Part shown: positions 12,455 to 24,589 of the stretch, piece by piece
How the letters are laid out: each line of letters opens with the position of its first letter
How positions within the stretch are numbered: the stretch's first letter is position 1
From: Saturnia japonica
Taxonomy: Eukaryota; Arthropoda; Insecta; Lepidoptera; Saturniidae
DNA length: 64,000 bases
Assembly: GCA_033032175.1 (NCBI GenBank)
Contig: CM065318.1
Coordinates: 8,308,001 to 8,372,000 of the forward strand
Direction of reading: 5' to 3'
Notes under the pieces: model-generated
The model's input: the letters and a program-made list of their open reading frames with translations, nothing else
The model's database searches: none
Told to the model about the DNA's origin: nothing
Made by a program: the position numbers and the translations under genes

Positions 12455-12652
12455 CACGGGCACACCCGGGTATGTGACACGCCAAGCGCCATCTGAGAGT
12501 CGTTGAGAAGCCGTTACGACAACTGAATCGCTCGCGCACGCAAATATTCTAAAACATAAAAAAACTATTATAAAATTGTGCCGTGTGTGGAAAAAACCCA
12601 TCTCTAGAGCGAAGCCACTTCCCGGGATAGAAGACCCGACTTACGACAACCT
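12455..12652 (+). other. GC-rich block ending in a perfect splice-donor sequence, unidentified
   Basis: A GC-rich stretch from CACACCCGGGTATGTGACAC to CCCGGGATAGAAGACCCGAC, ending AACCTAAG/GTGAGT, a full plus-strand 5' splice consensus. It could be a non-coding first exon on the opposite strand to Dscam or the 5' part of an unrecognised repeat. It contains no long ORF. Confidence 0.35.
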
Positions 12653-12884
12653 AAGGTGAGTGGAACCGTGCAAATGCTATATTACTTTCATATTTGAAAT
12701 TTAAAACAAATATCGAATCACACATTAGGCTATCTCCTCTTAGTTTAGAAAAATAATTAGGGTTACGCGCAAGCAAAAGTCAATTCAAAAGCTTGCGCTG
12801 AGTTAACTATAGGAGATATATAAAATTAATGTAGAACATAATTATAGATTTTAAAAAGACCTACAATATTTTTGTCGGGGATTT

Positions 12885-13115
12885 TGGCGGGATCTTGAAG
12901 TGACATGTTGTGGTTTTTATTTTTAATTAATTAAAAAAGGTTTTTGACCCTATATTATGTAATATTGATGGCGTATTGCGTGATATAGTTTAGTTTTTGT
13001 GCATAAGTGAGGTGGATTATAAATATAAGCTGAAAGCATTCATTCCGAGATCCCACAAAAACTTCCTAGAAAGTTCTAACAAGGGAGCCACCATCTTGTT
13101 AGGATTGTGAATCGT
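12885..13115 (+). repeat. Dispersed repeat of about 230 bp
   Basis: Runs from ATCTTGAAGTGACATGTTGT through CCCTATATTATGTAATATTG and GTGCATAAGTGAGGTGG to AGTTCTAACAAGGGAGCCAC. Inverted copies at 21548-21790 and 31185-31390 share the same order of blocks. Confidence 0.75.
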
Positions 13116-13184
13116 CGTAATACATGACAATATAATTCACTAGATAATGGCAGTAATGATCTTCATTAAAGAGGACCGGTTGCC

Positions 13185-13307
13185 AAGAAAGGAAGAAGAA
13201 GTATTTTTGTCTTTAAAATAATCGGGAGCGGTGGTAGCACGATTCACGCGTATGCCCGATCGACGGCATACTGTATTCCACGAGAGCGCAGCCGCGGGCA
13301 AAACTAG
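13185..13307 (+). mobile_element. Short Helitron-like end ending in CTAG
   Basis: Shares TATTTTTGTCTTTAAAA, GGTGGTAG, GCACGATTCACGCG and GCAGCCGCGGGCAAAACTAG with 35795-35914. The 3' end is CTAG (13304-13307) after a GCCGCGGG stretch, as in lepidopteran Helitron families. Confidence 0.55.
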
Positions 13308-13989
13308 TGTTATAATAAAACAAGTTTATGATATTTGTTATTATAGGCCGACCGCCATTAGCGCGGCTCTTCTTTTGATTAGTTACATGAATATAATCAA
13401 AGGGCTCTCCTTATTGTCTGCGGGATGCGTGAGAGGAACAGAATAGTGTATTGCATGCCGTCATGGCTACTACACATGCTTATTTTATCGTAATGGAATT
13501 ATCTCAATACCAACCACACCCGCGCTGCCCCGCGTTCCAGCAAGTTTTCAGGATGGTCGCGCTTATAGCGGTCGGTTATCCGGACGGGTCGGTTGGTACA
13601 TGAGTTTATTTAGACATATTACATAATCCTTATTATAATGTTTCTACATTTATTATTAATGATATAGTTTATCTAAATTTGATATATTGGTAATATTTGA
13701 ATAGTTTATACCTACAATAGAATATCAGTTTATCAATGTCTGTCGCAGGGTGAAGACGAATTATGTTTTCATGTCAAGTTTCATATCCAAATCTAATTGA
13801 ATATAACAAAAGGTGCCGAGTCACATTTAGGTACCGTACGAGTGTTTAAAATCTTTCAGCCCACTAACATACAGTGACAATATCCGTTACCTAATGTGAA
13901 AGTAAATATTATTATTATATGTATATCGCAAGTGTTGTTACCAGGTTTGTTTCTTAATGCTTTGGGTATAAAATAAAATTTAACATTAA

Positions 13990-14861
13990 TTCCATAGGCT
14001 ATATCGCTTTATGCTTTAGTAGTTGCAATTACTTCCTTTAATCTCATTAGTTGTTGGCAGTAGAGATCCGAATCGATGGTTTTGCCGGGCGGTAAAGGCT
14101 CATAATGAACAATGCCCTTTCAGTCCCACTATACACACAGCATCACCTTATTTCGAGTTAGCCCAAGTTTAGCCACAGTCTGTGAAGCCTGGCCGACCTT
14201 AGAACACGACTTTTTTCGCACGTTCTTGTCGTACGTGATCCACTTTTCATCGACAGTTATCAATCTTTTCAAAAACAGCTCGGTTTTATTACGTCTCAAT
14301 ATTGAATCGCAAATGAGTACACGGTTTATTAGGTTTCTTTCAGTGAGCTCGTGTGGCACCCAAATATCAAGCTTTTTGGTATAGCCAGATTTCTTCAAAT
14401 GGATTAAAACTATTTTGTGGTCAATTACCAGTTCCTCAGCTACATCGTAACTACTGAAATGCCGATCTTACTCCACTTTTTCAGAAATTGCGTCCATTTT
14501 ATTCGTAACAGGGTGACCAGAGCGAGGTGCATCTTTAACATCAAAATTTCCAGCCTGAAAACGTTTGAACCAACTTTGTGCTACTCTTACTGACACTGCG
14601 TTAGGTCCATAAATATCCAGAATTTTTTTCGCTGCTTGAGTTGCATTTTTGCCTTTTTTGTAATATTTTAAAATGTATCAAATTTCTTCATTAGATTCAC
14701 TCATTACAAAAAAAAAATGAAAAATAGCGGGACACAACTTTTTTCTTTTTTAAAATTTATTTTTAATGTTACCAAAACCAGTCAAATACAAATAGTATAG
14801 CCAAAGAAGTTTTATAACAAGTTCATACTTAAGTTATGCGAAAACACTTTTTCCCCGACCT
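13990..14861 (-). pseudogene. mariner (DD34D-type) transposase remnant
   Basis: Read on the minus strand, the outer end carries an AGGTCGGGGAAAAAGTGTTT terminal repeat (to about 14861), and the frame opens at ATG 14704 as MSESNEEI. The protein then reads YILKYYYKKGKNATQAAKKI, VAQSWFKRFQAGNFDVKDAP, KKLDIWVPHELTERNLINRV, and LITVDEKWITYDKNVRKKSC with the first catalytic Asp, ending near PPGKTIDSDLYCQQLMRLKE. Stops interrupt it at 14678-14680, 14468-14470, 14126-14128 and 14120-14122. Everything after about 13995, including the second and third catalytic Asp and the other terminal repeat, is missing. Old, dead copy. Confidence 0.9.
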
Positions 14862-14874
14862 TAATATAACATAC

Positions 14875-15235
14875 GTAGATATTTTTTTACGATTTCTATA
14901 AATATTATTGACGATTCTTATATCCTATCAATTATTGTATTACATATAGTTTCAGTGTAGAAAATTTCATCGAAATCACTTGAGAGATAATAAAAACTTA
15001 TTTATTTGGATTTCTGTACGATTTCTAAAAGAACTATTGAAAAATCTTATACCCTATCAATTCACCAATAACATAAATTTCCCGTGTAGAAAATTTCATA
15101 AGAATCGGTCACGCTACTTATGAGTTAAATCCGGACATACAGATAGACAAAGGAAAAATTTTTAATGGACTATATAGGATGTCTATTTGATAATAGGGGG
15201 GAAATTACATGTACAGCCAGAACTATCAAGTTTTT
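14875..15235 (-). repeat. Fragment of the minisatellite Helitron-like family
   Basis: Two to three units of the same family as 56723-57430, in the same orientation. They share CCTATCAATT, the CCCGTGTAGAAAATTTCAT-type motif, and the terminal GAGTTAAATCCGGACATACA. It sits directly beside the outer end of the mariner remnant. Confidence 0.65.
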
Positions 15236-15320
15236 AATATAGATGTAATTGATTGAGTAAGCCATTCTATCAAACTTTTTTCGACAGACACCAATTCACT
15301 ATTTATTATTTCTCCACAAG

Positions 15321-15377
15321 TTTCCACGATATCTTGTTACGCAGTACATAAAAGGGTGCGAAAAGATATCGTGGAAA
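15321..15377. repeat. Perfect 15-bp inverted repeat (hairpin)
   Basis: Arms TTTCCACGATATCTT (15321-15335) and AAGATATCGTGGAAA (15363-15377) are perfect complements separated by 27 nt. No element is recognised around it. Confidence 0.8.
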
Positions 15378-16894
15378 TGCGATGACACTTATGAGAGAAA
15401 ATGAAATAACAAAAAAATCGAGAAAGAATAAGTGGTCGGGTGTACGTCAGGTCCCTACTTATACTGAACCTCTGAAGAGCAGCGACACCAAATAGCGGGG
15501 AACGAATTAATAATGTAACAAAGCGGCTTATGTGTCATCAGTGTCGCTAGAAAAAAAGACCTTGTAGACTCTAAGATAGGATCTTAATTGGAAAATTCAT
15601 AGTTTAGTATTTAATGCCGGCTGGTTAATGCGCCCGCGGCAGGCGTGTCTGCGTTACTGAAGCTCTTTGTTTGAGCTGAAGGGCTGACTCTAATAGCTTG
15701 CAGCGGATCTGCGCTTAAAAATGAACTTTTAAATATTTTATGAAGAAGTCGTATGGAGGAGCTTAAAACAGATCTAAGATTAAAATACTACGATTATATT
15801 ACGATAGACTGGTGTAGTCATAATAGTTACTATATAAACTTTAATCTTATTGATATGTGGGTCTACCTATCTGTGAATGTAATATTTACCCTACATTTCT
15901 TGATCTTATTAAGGACGTATTATTGACTAAATGACACTGATCACGAATATGACATAAAAAACTTTCTCTGCGGATTTAACTCAGCGAACGAAAATAATAG
16001 GTATATCAAATACATAATCGTGACAAAGATTTGTAATTTTATTAGTGCACTTAATAGATACCACATAGATTAATGATTGGGGTTCGCTACTCAAAAAACA
16101 ATAGCTGCTAGAATACGGTAATTTAATATCGTAGTGTGTAGTGACTATTTGGAATAATGTTTGTCAACGTGATAGTATTGTCGGTATGTCACTGATTCAA
16201 GTACTGCGCTTTGGCGTACCTAGTTTTGATTGACGCATTTTTATAGTACACCGACGGTATCTAGTCATTAATCTATGAGTTAACATAATGATCTAATTAA
16301 AACTAGTTGGATGACATAATAAAACATTTTTGAAACAAGTATCATGTATATCACGGTATAGATGTACTCTACACACATTACTTATATATCTATAAAGAAA
16401 AATGCACATAAGCACTTAAATAATTTAGTTTGCATGAATAGTTCATCAAAGTGACTAACAATTTTGGTGCAAAATTAAATGATATCAACTGTTGTTGCCA
16501 GGCTCTTTATCGACATTTTATTTTTAATTATTTTATAAATACTTTTTAGTCTCGTTTTTTGTATTGTGTGTGTTTGGTTATCAATTTTAAATATCTTGAT
16601 GAGATTGCGAAAAACGTGAGAGTTAGTTCAAAATTGATTGCAAGATATGTAACAAACCTAAAATGGATATACAAGAAAGTGTATTAATATTGCTTTGTCA
16701 TCTAGTTCTGAACTATGCAGATAAATAAAATTGTCATTGCAGTCGGGGGACCTCTTTGATTCAGAAGTGTTTCACAGCCCCTTATATTAAAAATTAAAAA
16801 GTGTTCCTCGATAGCAATGATAATTTTATGTATCTGTTTAGTCAGCAAGTTAAATAACTTTCGTTTTGTATAGTATACAGATTAATTAATACAA

Positions 16895-17110
16895 CTTGTT
16901 TTTTAGAGTTCCGTACCTAGAAAGGAAACAAGGAACCCATAATAGGATCATTTCGTCATCCGTCTGTATGTCTGTCAAGAACTTTTTTCTAAGGAGCGTG
17001 TGGAGGGGAGGTATCAAGTTGAAATTAATATCAAATACTCAAGCCTGCAATATCTTAAAACTGAAAAAACCAAACTTTTAAGTCAACGCAATCGAAAGAT
17101 ATGGCCTTTA
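16895..17110 (+). repeat. Common repeat beginning TTTTTTAGAGTTCCGTACC
   Basis: Matches the widespread lepidopteran TTTTTAGGGTTCCGTACC repeat (family knowledge), followed by GTCATCCGTCTGTATGTCTGT. A related end, GGTACGGAACCCTAAAAAA, is seen in the other orientation at about 28255-28275. Confidence 0.6.
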
Positions 17111-17561
17111 TGCTGCACATTTTAACACTTGCAAAGGGAATAAAAGCCTTTAAGGTACTTCCAGTTAAGCTAGAATCATGAAATTTAGCAGAAAGCTAGA
17201 TTTTATTATTATAAGTTCTTGCTTTCCATGTTTCTTATGCTATTGCACAAGTAAAGGAAAAAAACATTCGAAAACCACAAATTTATAGTTACATCACAAA
17301 AATATTTTTATAAACCTAGTTTGCAGTTGGTTAACTGACCGCGGCATATATCGCTGTTTGGGGACAACAGCTATTCAACGGCAAAGTTAAGTTTATCTTT
17401 TCGTTAGAATTGGTCGTTGTTTTCTTCTGTAATGTTGCCTAATTATGTTGGTAAATATAGTTGTAGTTCGTTTTTTTGGCAAGGCGGTCGGGGATTTTCA
17501 TTATTATTATTTTTTGTTATGCAATGGAAGTAAGTAGTAAACGGATAAGCAGTCCATATGA

Positions 17562-18240
17562 TGTTGATAAATCATTTCCTTTTCTTCGAGATGTGGCACG
17601 CTGATCGGGCGCTGGCTCTTTGAGACTGAGAAGTAGACATTGGTGAGCAGGCCCATGCTCCACCATTTTCTTTCTTAAGGGTCGGGCCGGTGCCTCGTGG
17701 GATGGCCCTTCGTTTTGATAGGGCGATTAACGAAAGTTCTTCCATCCTCGCTGCCACCGGACGTGGCATGAATTCTTTGTATCGACGCGGCACCTGCCCC
17801 GTACGAGTTGACATTGGGATCCATTGCTGCGCATAACCATTTTTCTCCTAAAGAGAGGTTTCCGGTGGGGGCTGCTCCGATATCAGGGTGGACTATTCGG
17901 TACGGTCTGCCTCGTGCCAGGGTTGTCTCATCTCGGCTATGAAATTTGATTTAATTTACTGCTTATTTCCTGGACTATGAGGTACTTGAGAGCCTTTTTT
18001 TTATTTGACCATGCACTTTATATTAGTGGGAAGACTGAAGGAGTTTTTCATTTTGGTATTCTACGGTCCGGCATCTATTACAATGTCGGTGGCGCCCTCT
18101 TCGGTATAATTAATTATATAGTATTGTGAATCCAACCTCGGTTACCTCAATAACCAAAGTCAATAAGTCTAATAAAAGGAAAATTTCGAACATACTGTGT
18201 CTTTTATTTCTCCTATCCACCCACAGAGGGTAATGTTAAA
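17562..18240 (+). other. GC-rich island, possibly an old solo LTR
   Basis: Noticeably GC-richer than its flanks from about 17575 to 17940. The right part has AATAAAAGG followed by GTGTCTTTTATTTCTCCTAT and CCCACA, which resembles the R/U5 end of an LTR. The left edge could be TGTTGATAAATC. I see no terminal duplication, so this class call is weak. A minus-strand open stretch (17572-17814) has no recognisable domain. Confidence 0.3.
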
Positions 18241-18439
18241 AAAATGTACAGTGTATTAGTAGGATATCTCTCCGACAAATATCAAAAATCTACCAACGGC
18301 TTAGTATAGACTATGACTATAGATACCAACATAAAAAAAATTGAAATCAGTGATATGATTTTTGAAAAACCTGAACACTTTCTTGGCAAAAGTATAAATA
18401 TTAATTTTCATATCCCTAATTTGAGAAATGATGCGTTCT

Positions 18440-18628
18440 TCATAAAAATTCTCATCACCTATTTCACCCCTTCAAGTTTATTTTCGCGACAATGTTTAGC
18501 TTTTCTTCTCCGTGGTTCAATCTATCTCCAAATCAAAATTCATCGAAATCGGTTCATCGGCTTAGGCGTGAAAAAGTAACAAACAGACAGAGTTACTTTA
18601 CTTTCGCATTTATAATATTAAGTTTGGA
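18440..18628 (-). repeat. Dispersed repeat, ATTATAAATGCGAAAGTAAC family
   Basis: Minus-orientation copy of the repeat at 10362-10590, with GGCTTAGGCGTGAAAAAGTA, then ACAGACAGAGTTACTTTACT and TTCGCATTTATAATATTA. Confidence 0.7.
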
Positions 18629-19857
18629 TCAGTTTGTATATTATTATTTTAAACACCTTCAAGCAGTTCGATAACTTAATAATTACAGATGATTGTGCAA
18701 AATCGAAGGGTTATGAATATGTTATAATGCTGACCTCTTGTGCCGGTGAAATTCCAGTCGGTGTCGTGTGTGTGGATGCTTCGAGCGTAAGGAGTTCGCC
18801 TTGAGCGGTTGCCGGCTGCCTTCGTCCGGCCCTCGGCCACTGTAAACACATATCTTTTCAAAACTTTTCTAACACACACACAGACTAAAAGGAATACTTT
18901 AGGGTTGGCAAGAATGACACGGTAGGCCAGCTGAAACTGTTTTCTTTCTTGTTTTACCTGTATGTTGTAAACATTAAAAAGTTGTTGTAAATACTCGAAA
19001 TATAACAAATATGGGTTTGTAGTACAAATACTTTTAATAAGCCCTAAAACATCTTCATTTCAGATTTAAAAAATGGTTTAATATTTTTATAATAAACTAC
19101 ATACTTTTATGTTCTAGAAGACAATATTAATAAATAATTTAAAATAATAATTGTAAACAATATTCTTATTGATTAATTAGTACCCATATTATTTGAAGAA
19201 TTATTACCCATATCTATTTGAAGTTGACGTAAAACAATATTTAAATAAGGCTGTACAATTTTAAAAGAAATATTTACAAAATTTAAAATTACCCTTTAAA
19301 AGTACTTTCTCAGACCACATATTATTAGTTCACGCCGTAACTTGTATCTTTAATAAAAATTGTTTTTTGTGAACTCTCAACTCAAGCCCTCGCTAATCAA
19401 AAACTTGTGGATGTTCGATAAGAAAAACTTATCTAATCAATTTGTTTAATTACAAACTTCGTGAGTTTTGTTACTAAGACATATTAAATAACAAGTTTAT
19501 AAAACGTATAATGACAAAAAATTCAAAAGAAACTAAAAAAAGAACATTCAACAAACATACTTAGATACAATAATGTTAATACTATTTCATGACAATTAAT
19601 TTCATTATATTATATTTATTATACAATTTTCATTTTATTTATATTTGACACAGTGCAGACTCTTAAGTTCAACAATATTTTATACAATATTTTATTGTAG
19701 GTAATATTCTTACACAATTAAAAAAATAGACATATGTTTAATTTACTGGAGAAAGAAAGATGTATGTATTTAAACTTAAATTAGTTCCTGATAAGACATA
19801 ATATACTTTTTTAAATGTTTTTCTTCTTATGTACTAATAATTACATTAATTTCATAC

Positions 19858-20130
19858 CATCCCATAAACACTCGGCAATTCCATAAGCTTGATCCCTTGT
19901 ATTACTTGCAAAACATTGAAAAACCCCTTGATCCATTTTCTGTGTATTTTTGATATGTAATTTTAGGCCATCTTCTGATATTTTAATCCTATCACTCGTA
20001 TCCAACACTCTTCCATTGTGCACCCAATAGACAAGTTCTATTGGATGTCCAGATATTTTGCATTCTAAAGTGTCTTCAGAGTTTGGCTTCGTTCGTAGAA
20101 CTTCTGGTTTTATTCGGACGGATATAGGTT
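19858..20130 (-). CDS. Dscam-family exon: Ig4
   Basis: A whole Ig domain in one 273-bp exon: EPISVRIKPEVLRTKPNSED, TLECKISGHPIELVYWVHNG, RVLDTSDRIKISEDGLKLHI, and KMDQGVFQCFASNTRDQAYG, ending AECLWD. The two cysteines (LEC, FQC) and tryptophan (VYW) are in Ig register, and DQGVFQCFASN matches the F-strand of Dscam Ig4. The acceptor is tttgtttcag/AACCTA and the donor GATG/GTATGA, phase 1 in and phase 1 out. Ig4 closes the N-terminal Ig1-Ig4 horseshoe in Dscam proteins (family knowledge). The downstream intron is 14.1 kb. Confidence 0.94.
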
Positions 20131-20794
20131 CTGAAACAAAATATTATAGTTGCACTAAAAATTATTTCAAATAGAACGGAATTACTTGTACGATGCTTCG
20201 AATTGTATTATTTTGTCCCAGCGAAATTCCCATCGTCTATAAATTTTTCTAATACAATATTATCAATGAAATATATTTCGAGTCCATCTGTTATTTATTT
20301 CCGAGCACGTACTTTAATTAAGGAGTCATGAACGTTCCACTATTCTATGTAACTATAATTTATTACGCAATTAGTTACTAGTTTTCCACCTAACCAATTT
20401 TATTCTTCGATTTATCTTCATTATTTTGGGATTCCTTATCATTTATTTTGTGCAAACAAATATAAAGTTACATATTAAATGCTTAAAATACGATATACTC
20501 TTTCATCTTTTTCCTTCTCAAGCAATCTGGTAAACAGTAGGCAAGTATGGAGGAAGTAAGAACTACGATAGGCTACACGGCAATATTGTCGGTGCGGTGA
20601 AACAGTGGAGAAGGTGGTCGAATAAATATAACACTAGTGAAACCATAGGGCTAAGCTATTGAACTTATATGTAAATTATTTGCAACTGCATTTCACCTGT
20701 TATATCTATTTTAACCCAAATACCGACAAATAATCTTGTCAACCTGTTCAAATACAAATGTAAAAATCCTGATGTTATTGGAATTACTAAACTG

Positions 20795-21025
20795 GTTTTT
20801 TTTTTATATAGTAGCACGGCAAATTGACGCCATTGTACCTGACGGTAAGCACAGTACAATCCTAACATAACGGCGACTACCGCGAGATCGTAATCCACCG
20901 ACGGTCACCACTGTCATGCCGGCCTGGACTAATTTAATTGGATATGCATAGGCTGATCCTGAAACACGACACGCAAAAGCGAGTCAGTATGATGGACTTT
21001 TCACCACATGCATGGTATTCGTGAA
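20795..21025 (-). repeat. Dispersed repeat with GACGGTCACCACTGTCATGC motif
   Basis: Contains CTGACGGTAAGCACAGTACA, CGGCGACTACCGCGAGATCG and ACGGTCACCACTGTCATGCC. Related blocks occur at 26975-27240 and 58440-58690, and partly at 54140-54260 and 61180-61270. The class is not evident. Confidence 0.5.
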
Positions 21026-21547
21026 CCAGTTTATCGATGAAAGGCAATAAAATATCGCTTTATTTTTAGAAATCACTATATTTACGGATTTAAAGCGCTT
21101 ACGAGGAACAGTGAGTTATTTCTTGTAGTAATTTAAGGCATCTCTAATCGTGCGTTGATAATAGCAACTGTCTTTTCAGGTTTATTAAATATACATTTAG
21201 GTTGTATACAAAGTGATTCTAGGTTGTTTGTGAACGGATTATAAAGGGAATCTTAATTATGTACGCGAACAATGCCTAAAGTTCAGTGTTCTGTAATAAT
21301 GTTAAGGTGGGTAGCAGGTAGCTTATTTGTAGGAACAGATTAAATTTAATTCTGAAATTAATTCTCGTGACGTTCATCTAAATGATTTATTATTGTGATG
21401 TTTATTGTAGGTATTGTATGGATAATATATACTTAATTTTAGGATTGAAGTTAGGACTTCTTCCAAACTTTGCAATTAGTCCTCTTTATCGAAGACCATC
21501 CATTATGGATTGAATGTAGAGTGTCCTCTCTTATGATGATTTCAGTA

Positions 21548-21790
21548 TAGTAACAAGATGGTGGCTCCCTTGTTAGAACTTTCTAGGGTGTATTTGTGGT
21601 ATCTCAAAATTCATGGTCCACGTTATTATTTCCAATCCACTTCACTTGTGCACAATAACCAAACTTTATTAAATACAATGCCATATGTATTAAACAATAT
21701 TATAGAGCCATATAACATAAATTTATAAATAAAAAACAAAAACCACTACATTATGACAGTTTGAGATCCCACCAAAAACTGCAAGTTAGG
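21548..21790 (-). repeat. Dispersed repeat of about 230 bp
   Basis: Minus-orientation copy of 12885-13115: ACAAGATGGTGGCTCCCTTG, AATCCACTTCACTTGTGCAC, and AATATTATAGAGCC, ending GCAAGTTAGGTC. It lies just past the donor of the Ig3b exon. Confidence 0.75.
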
Positions 21791-21909
21791 TCTTAAAAAG
21801 GCATATAATATCTGATTGTGGCTAAAGTTAAACCTAAAAAGAATTAAAAAATAATAATAATAAGTAATATCACTTTTAATAATCGAACTGTGTGTATGTG
21901 TGTGCATAC

Positions 21910-22097
21910 CTGTAACTATCAGCGTGAAATGCAGGGAATCACTGCCGACAGTGTTGTTGAGCCAGCAGACGAACCTACCGGCATCTTCTCGTCTCACGCT
22001 TTGGATACTTAGCAGACCGCCACCAAGCAATCTCGCTCGTGACCAAAGCGGTGTCTCTTCTAACGGGATAAGTTGCTCGTGGTACTCGTGAAACCAC
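21910..22097 (-). CDS. Dscam-family exon: second half of Ig3
   Basis: Encodes WFHEYHEQLIPLEETPLWSR, then ARLLGGGLLSIQSVRREDAG and RFVCWLNNTVGSDSLHFTLI. It starts with the core Ig tryptophan and carries the D.G.F.C motif with the second cysteine. The LLGGGLLSI..V..EDAG..VC..NN..G pattern is typical of insect Dscam Ig3. The acceptor is aattag/GTGGTT and the donor ACAG/GTATGC, phase 2 in and phase 1 out. NNT is a likely N-glycosylation site. A 9.6-kb intron rich in repeats separates it from the preceding exon. Confidence 0.93.
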
Positions 22098-22436
22098 CTA
22101 ATTAATAATTAATTATTTACTTTCCTATTTATATTTAAAAAAAAACACTAAATGTCACATTTGTCTGCCACATTGATGATTATAATTGCATTCTTGATTT
22201 AGTGGTCATGTTGACTGGAACGTACTTATAGTTTATTTTGAATCAATTTGATCCTTACAAGTTCGACAAAATATAGATGGTTCCGATGTTCACCATGTTT
22301 CACGTGGTGATTTTGGAATGTTTCTTAATTGGTGAATTCATCACGCAAAATAGGCGCATATAGACGCCAAGTTACGGAAACCTAGTTATTCTAAACCTGA
22401 TAACTTAATTGATGAATTGCAAATAAAACTACCATA

Positions 22437-22690
22437 GGGTTCCAAGCCCTCAGAATTGCTAGACTTGAGTGGCAGTGGGTAGGGCACATTGCTAGTAGAA
22501 CGGATGACCGATGAGGTCGAAGAGCTCTCGAGTGGCGACCATACACCGGAATTAGCAGTGTGGGTAGACCCGTCCCGTGGGTGGACCGACGACCTGATGA
22601 AAGTTACGGGAACCCGCTGGGTGCGAGCATTGCAGGGCCTGTATTCTGTAGCTATCTTTGGGAGAGGCATATACCCAACAGTGTCTTTCG
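22437..22690 (+). pseudogene. RTE-like LINE 3' coding tail
   Basis: Frame from 22443 reads QALRIARLEWQWVGHIASRT, then a TGA stop and GRRALEWRPYTGISSVGRP. This corresponds to the lepidopteran RTE-type tail W.W.GHI.RRTD.RWG...LEWRP.TG.RSVGRP. Frame changes follow. It is a decayed relative of 41850-42319. Confidence 0.75.
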
Positions 22691-23224
22691 GCTGAATGGA
22701 AATAAAACTGATAAAAGTATCCATTTTTATATAAAATTAGTTTGCTTATGAATAATAATAATTTATTACTAATTGTATGAACATTTACCTAAATTTAGCA
22801 AAACAATAATAAGCAGAAAAAGAGCGTGTAATCAATTTAGGTAAAATAGTAAGTAATAATAAATTGTAGAGTGTCAAAATAACCTTCTACCTGAAGGGAA
22901 AAAATATACCTATAGATAATTACGTAAATAAAGCCACGTATACTTAACTTAAATTCACCTAGATTTAAATTACTAACAGAATGGATGAATGATTGAATAC
23001 ATTTTATTGCACTTTTGAGTTTATACACTAACGACCTAAATACGACAAGGCATTTTCTTCCAGCTAAATCCAGCGGTATTGTGAAAAATAGTTGTCATTG
23101 TAGGTAATGGAAAAGACTTTATAAAAATCCAAATGAGCAAACATTAAAGTATTTATCTTATATAATGATAAATATAAATAAAATAGTGTACCTACTACAT
23201 AAATAAAGTAAATACATACAAAAA

Positions 23225-23512
23225 TATGTTCGCTTCGCTCGCGTCACAGACACGTTAATTTTATTATTTCTAACTGAATTGTTTTATACAAATTTTCATA
23301 GAACTGTCTTCTAAAATTACAGCTTTTCATACAAACTTTCATCCCCCTTTTAACCCCTTAGGGTGAGAAATTCCATAAATGGATTTCCTTCCTTAGTGCT
23401 CAAATAAAGTGGAAAAGCAATCCCGCATGCAAAATTTTCAAGGTCCTAGCTCCAATGGTTTGGGCTGTGCGTTGATATGTTAGTAAGTCATGCTTTTATA
23501 TATATAGATAAT
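23225..23512 (+). repeat. Dispersed repeat with TTTCATACAAACTTTCATCC
   Basis: Contains TTCGCTCGCGTCACAGACAC, TTTCATACAAACTTTCATCC, CCTTAGGGTGAGAAATTCC and GGTTTGGGCTGTGCGTTGAT. Same family as 49040-49355. Common in Lepidoptera (family knowledge); class not evident. Confidence 0.65.
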
Positions 23513-24589
23513 AATAATTATTGCATTATTTGCTGGTCTTTTTCATATGAAGCCCGTTTTATATATGTATGACTAAATAAGGACTAAGTTGGAAATGCCA
23601 AAAATAGTTTTATTAGTCTTTATCCAGCTATATATAATATTTGAGTAACATAATTAATAATATATGACTATAAAACAAAATTTTAGGTAAACTAATTATG
23701 GAAACGTAGATTAGCATTTATTCGCTAGATAAGATTCTGCTAAAAAGGGTCCCAAACCCATTAAAAAACGATACCCTTACAAATTTAGTTTGGTATAGGA
23801 GAAATCTGTTTCGGATCAAATTATACGGTGCATAAATTAGGTTGTCTACTTTTTGTATAAATAGGTAGACTTATATATATGTAGAATATTTCATTTATAT
23901 TTCCATTTCCAAGAGAACATCTTTCAAAATCAAGATTGAAGCGTAAATATTTGTTGTAACGTATCTGATCGAAATTTTTTTGCTTGAAGTTTCAGCCTTG
24001 ATACGTATCGTGTATAATATTATAATTTTCTTTTACGGTCGTATCGATAGCTGTGGCTTAAACGTAGATATTGTAACGAACATAATATAAGCATAGAGTT
24101 TTTATGGATGGCAGCTATACCACAAAGTTAAGATAATCCTTATCCTGGGAAAACAATCTCACATTTGGCCAGTTGATTTCAATCTACACTATTTTACATT
24201 ATCGCTAACTTCATCATTTTGTTGGTACGCTGGATGTACCTAATATTTGCAGTCATTTTTATTTCGTTACGCCAAAGAAATATAACTTCTTACGTAAATA
24301 TAAGTACTTACACACTATTTTCTGTACACCTATATCATTTCAGCGGTCGATGAGTGAATTAAAAAATAACACAATGAATTTTAAAAAGTATTCATTACGT
24401 TAACATAGTCAAATTATTTTTATTTTTATTTTCGGTATTTATGTATCGAAATATAATGATAATAATTATAATATTAATAGATACAATATCATATAATCAA
24501 TAAATTATTATCAATTTACTAAAAAAATATATTCTATTTTTGTTATTTATTTTATTTCCAAACATCGTAGTTATTCATTTAAAATTACG

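Larger units (their letters stand above)
5737..19857 (-). other. Dscam intron, 14.1 kb
   Basis: Intron between Ig4 and Ig5 exons. From left it contains a LINE fragment with a nested transposon (7915-9225), an inverted pair of SINEs (9268-9425 and 10103-10340), a repeat at 10362-10590, a LINE tail (11611-12110), a GC-rich block with a perfect splice-donor sequence (12455-12652), repeats to 13307, a mariner remnant (13990-14861), a minisatellite Helitron piece (14875-15235), a hairpin (15321-15377), a common repeat near 16895-17110, a GC-rich island (17562-18240) and a repeat at 18440-18628. The stretches 5740-7500, 15400-16890 and 18870-19850 are AT-rich with nothing recognised. Confidence 0.85.

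Noticed and set aside
18676..19008. Minus-strand 110-residue ORF with a GC-rich part
   Set aside because: No domain recognised, composition shifts along its length, and there is no splice or start context. The GC-rich part (18770-18840) may be an old repeat.
22386..22724. Minus-strand 112-residue ORF
   Set aside because: It is the reverse shadow of the plus-strand RTE-like reverse-transcriptase tail at 22437-22690.
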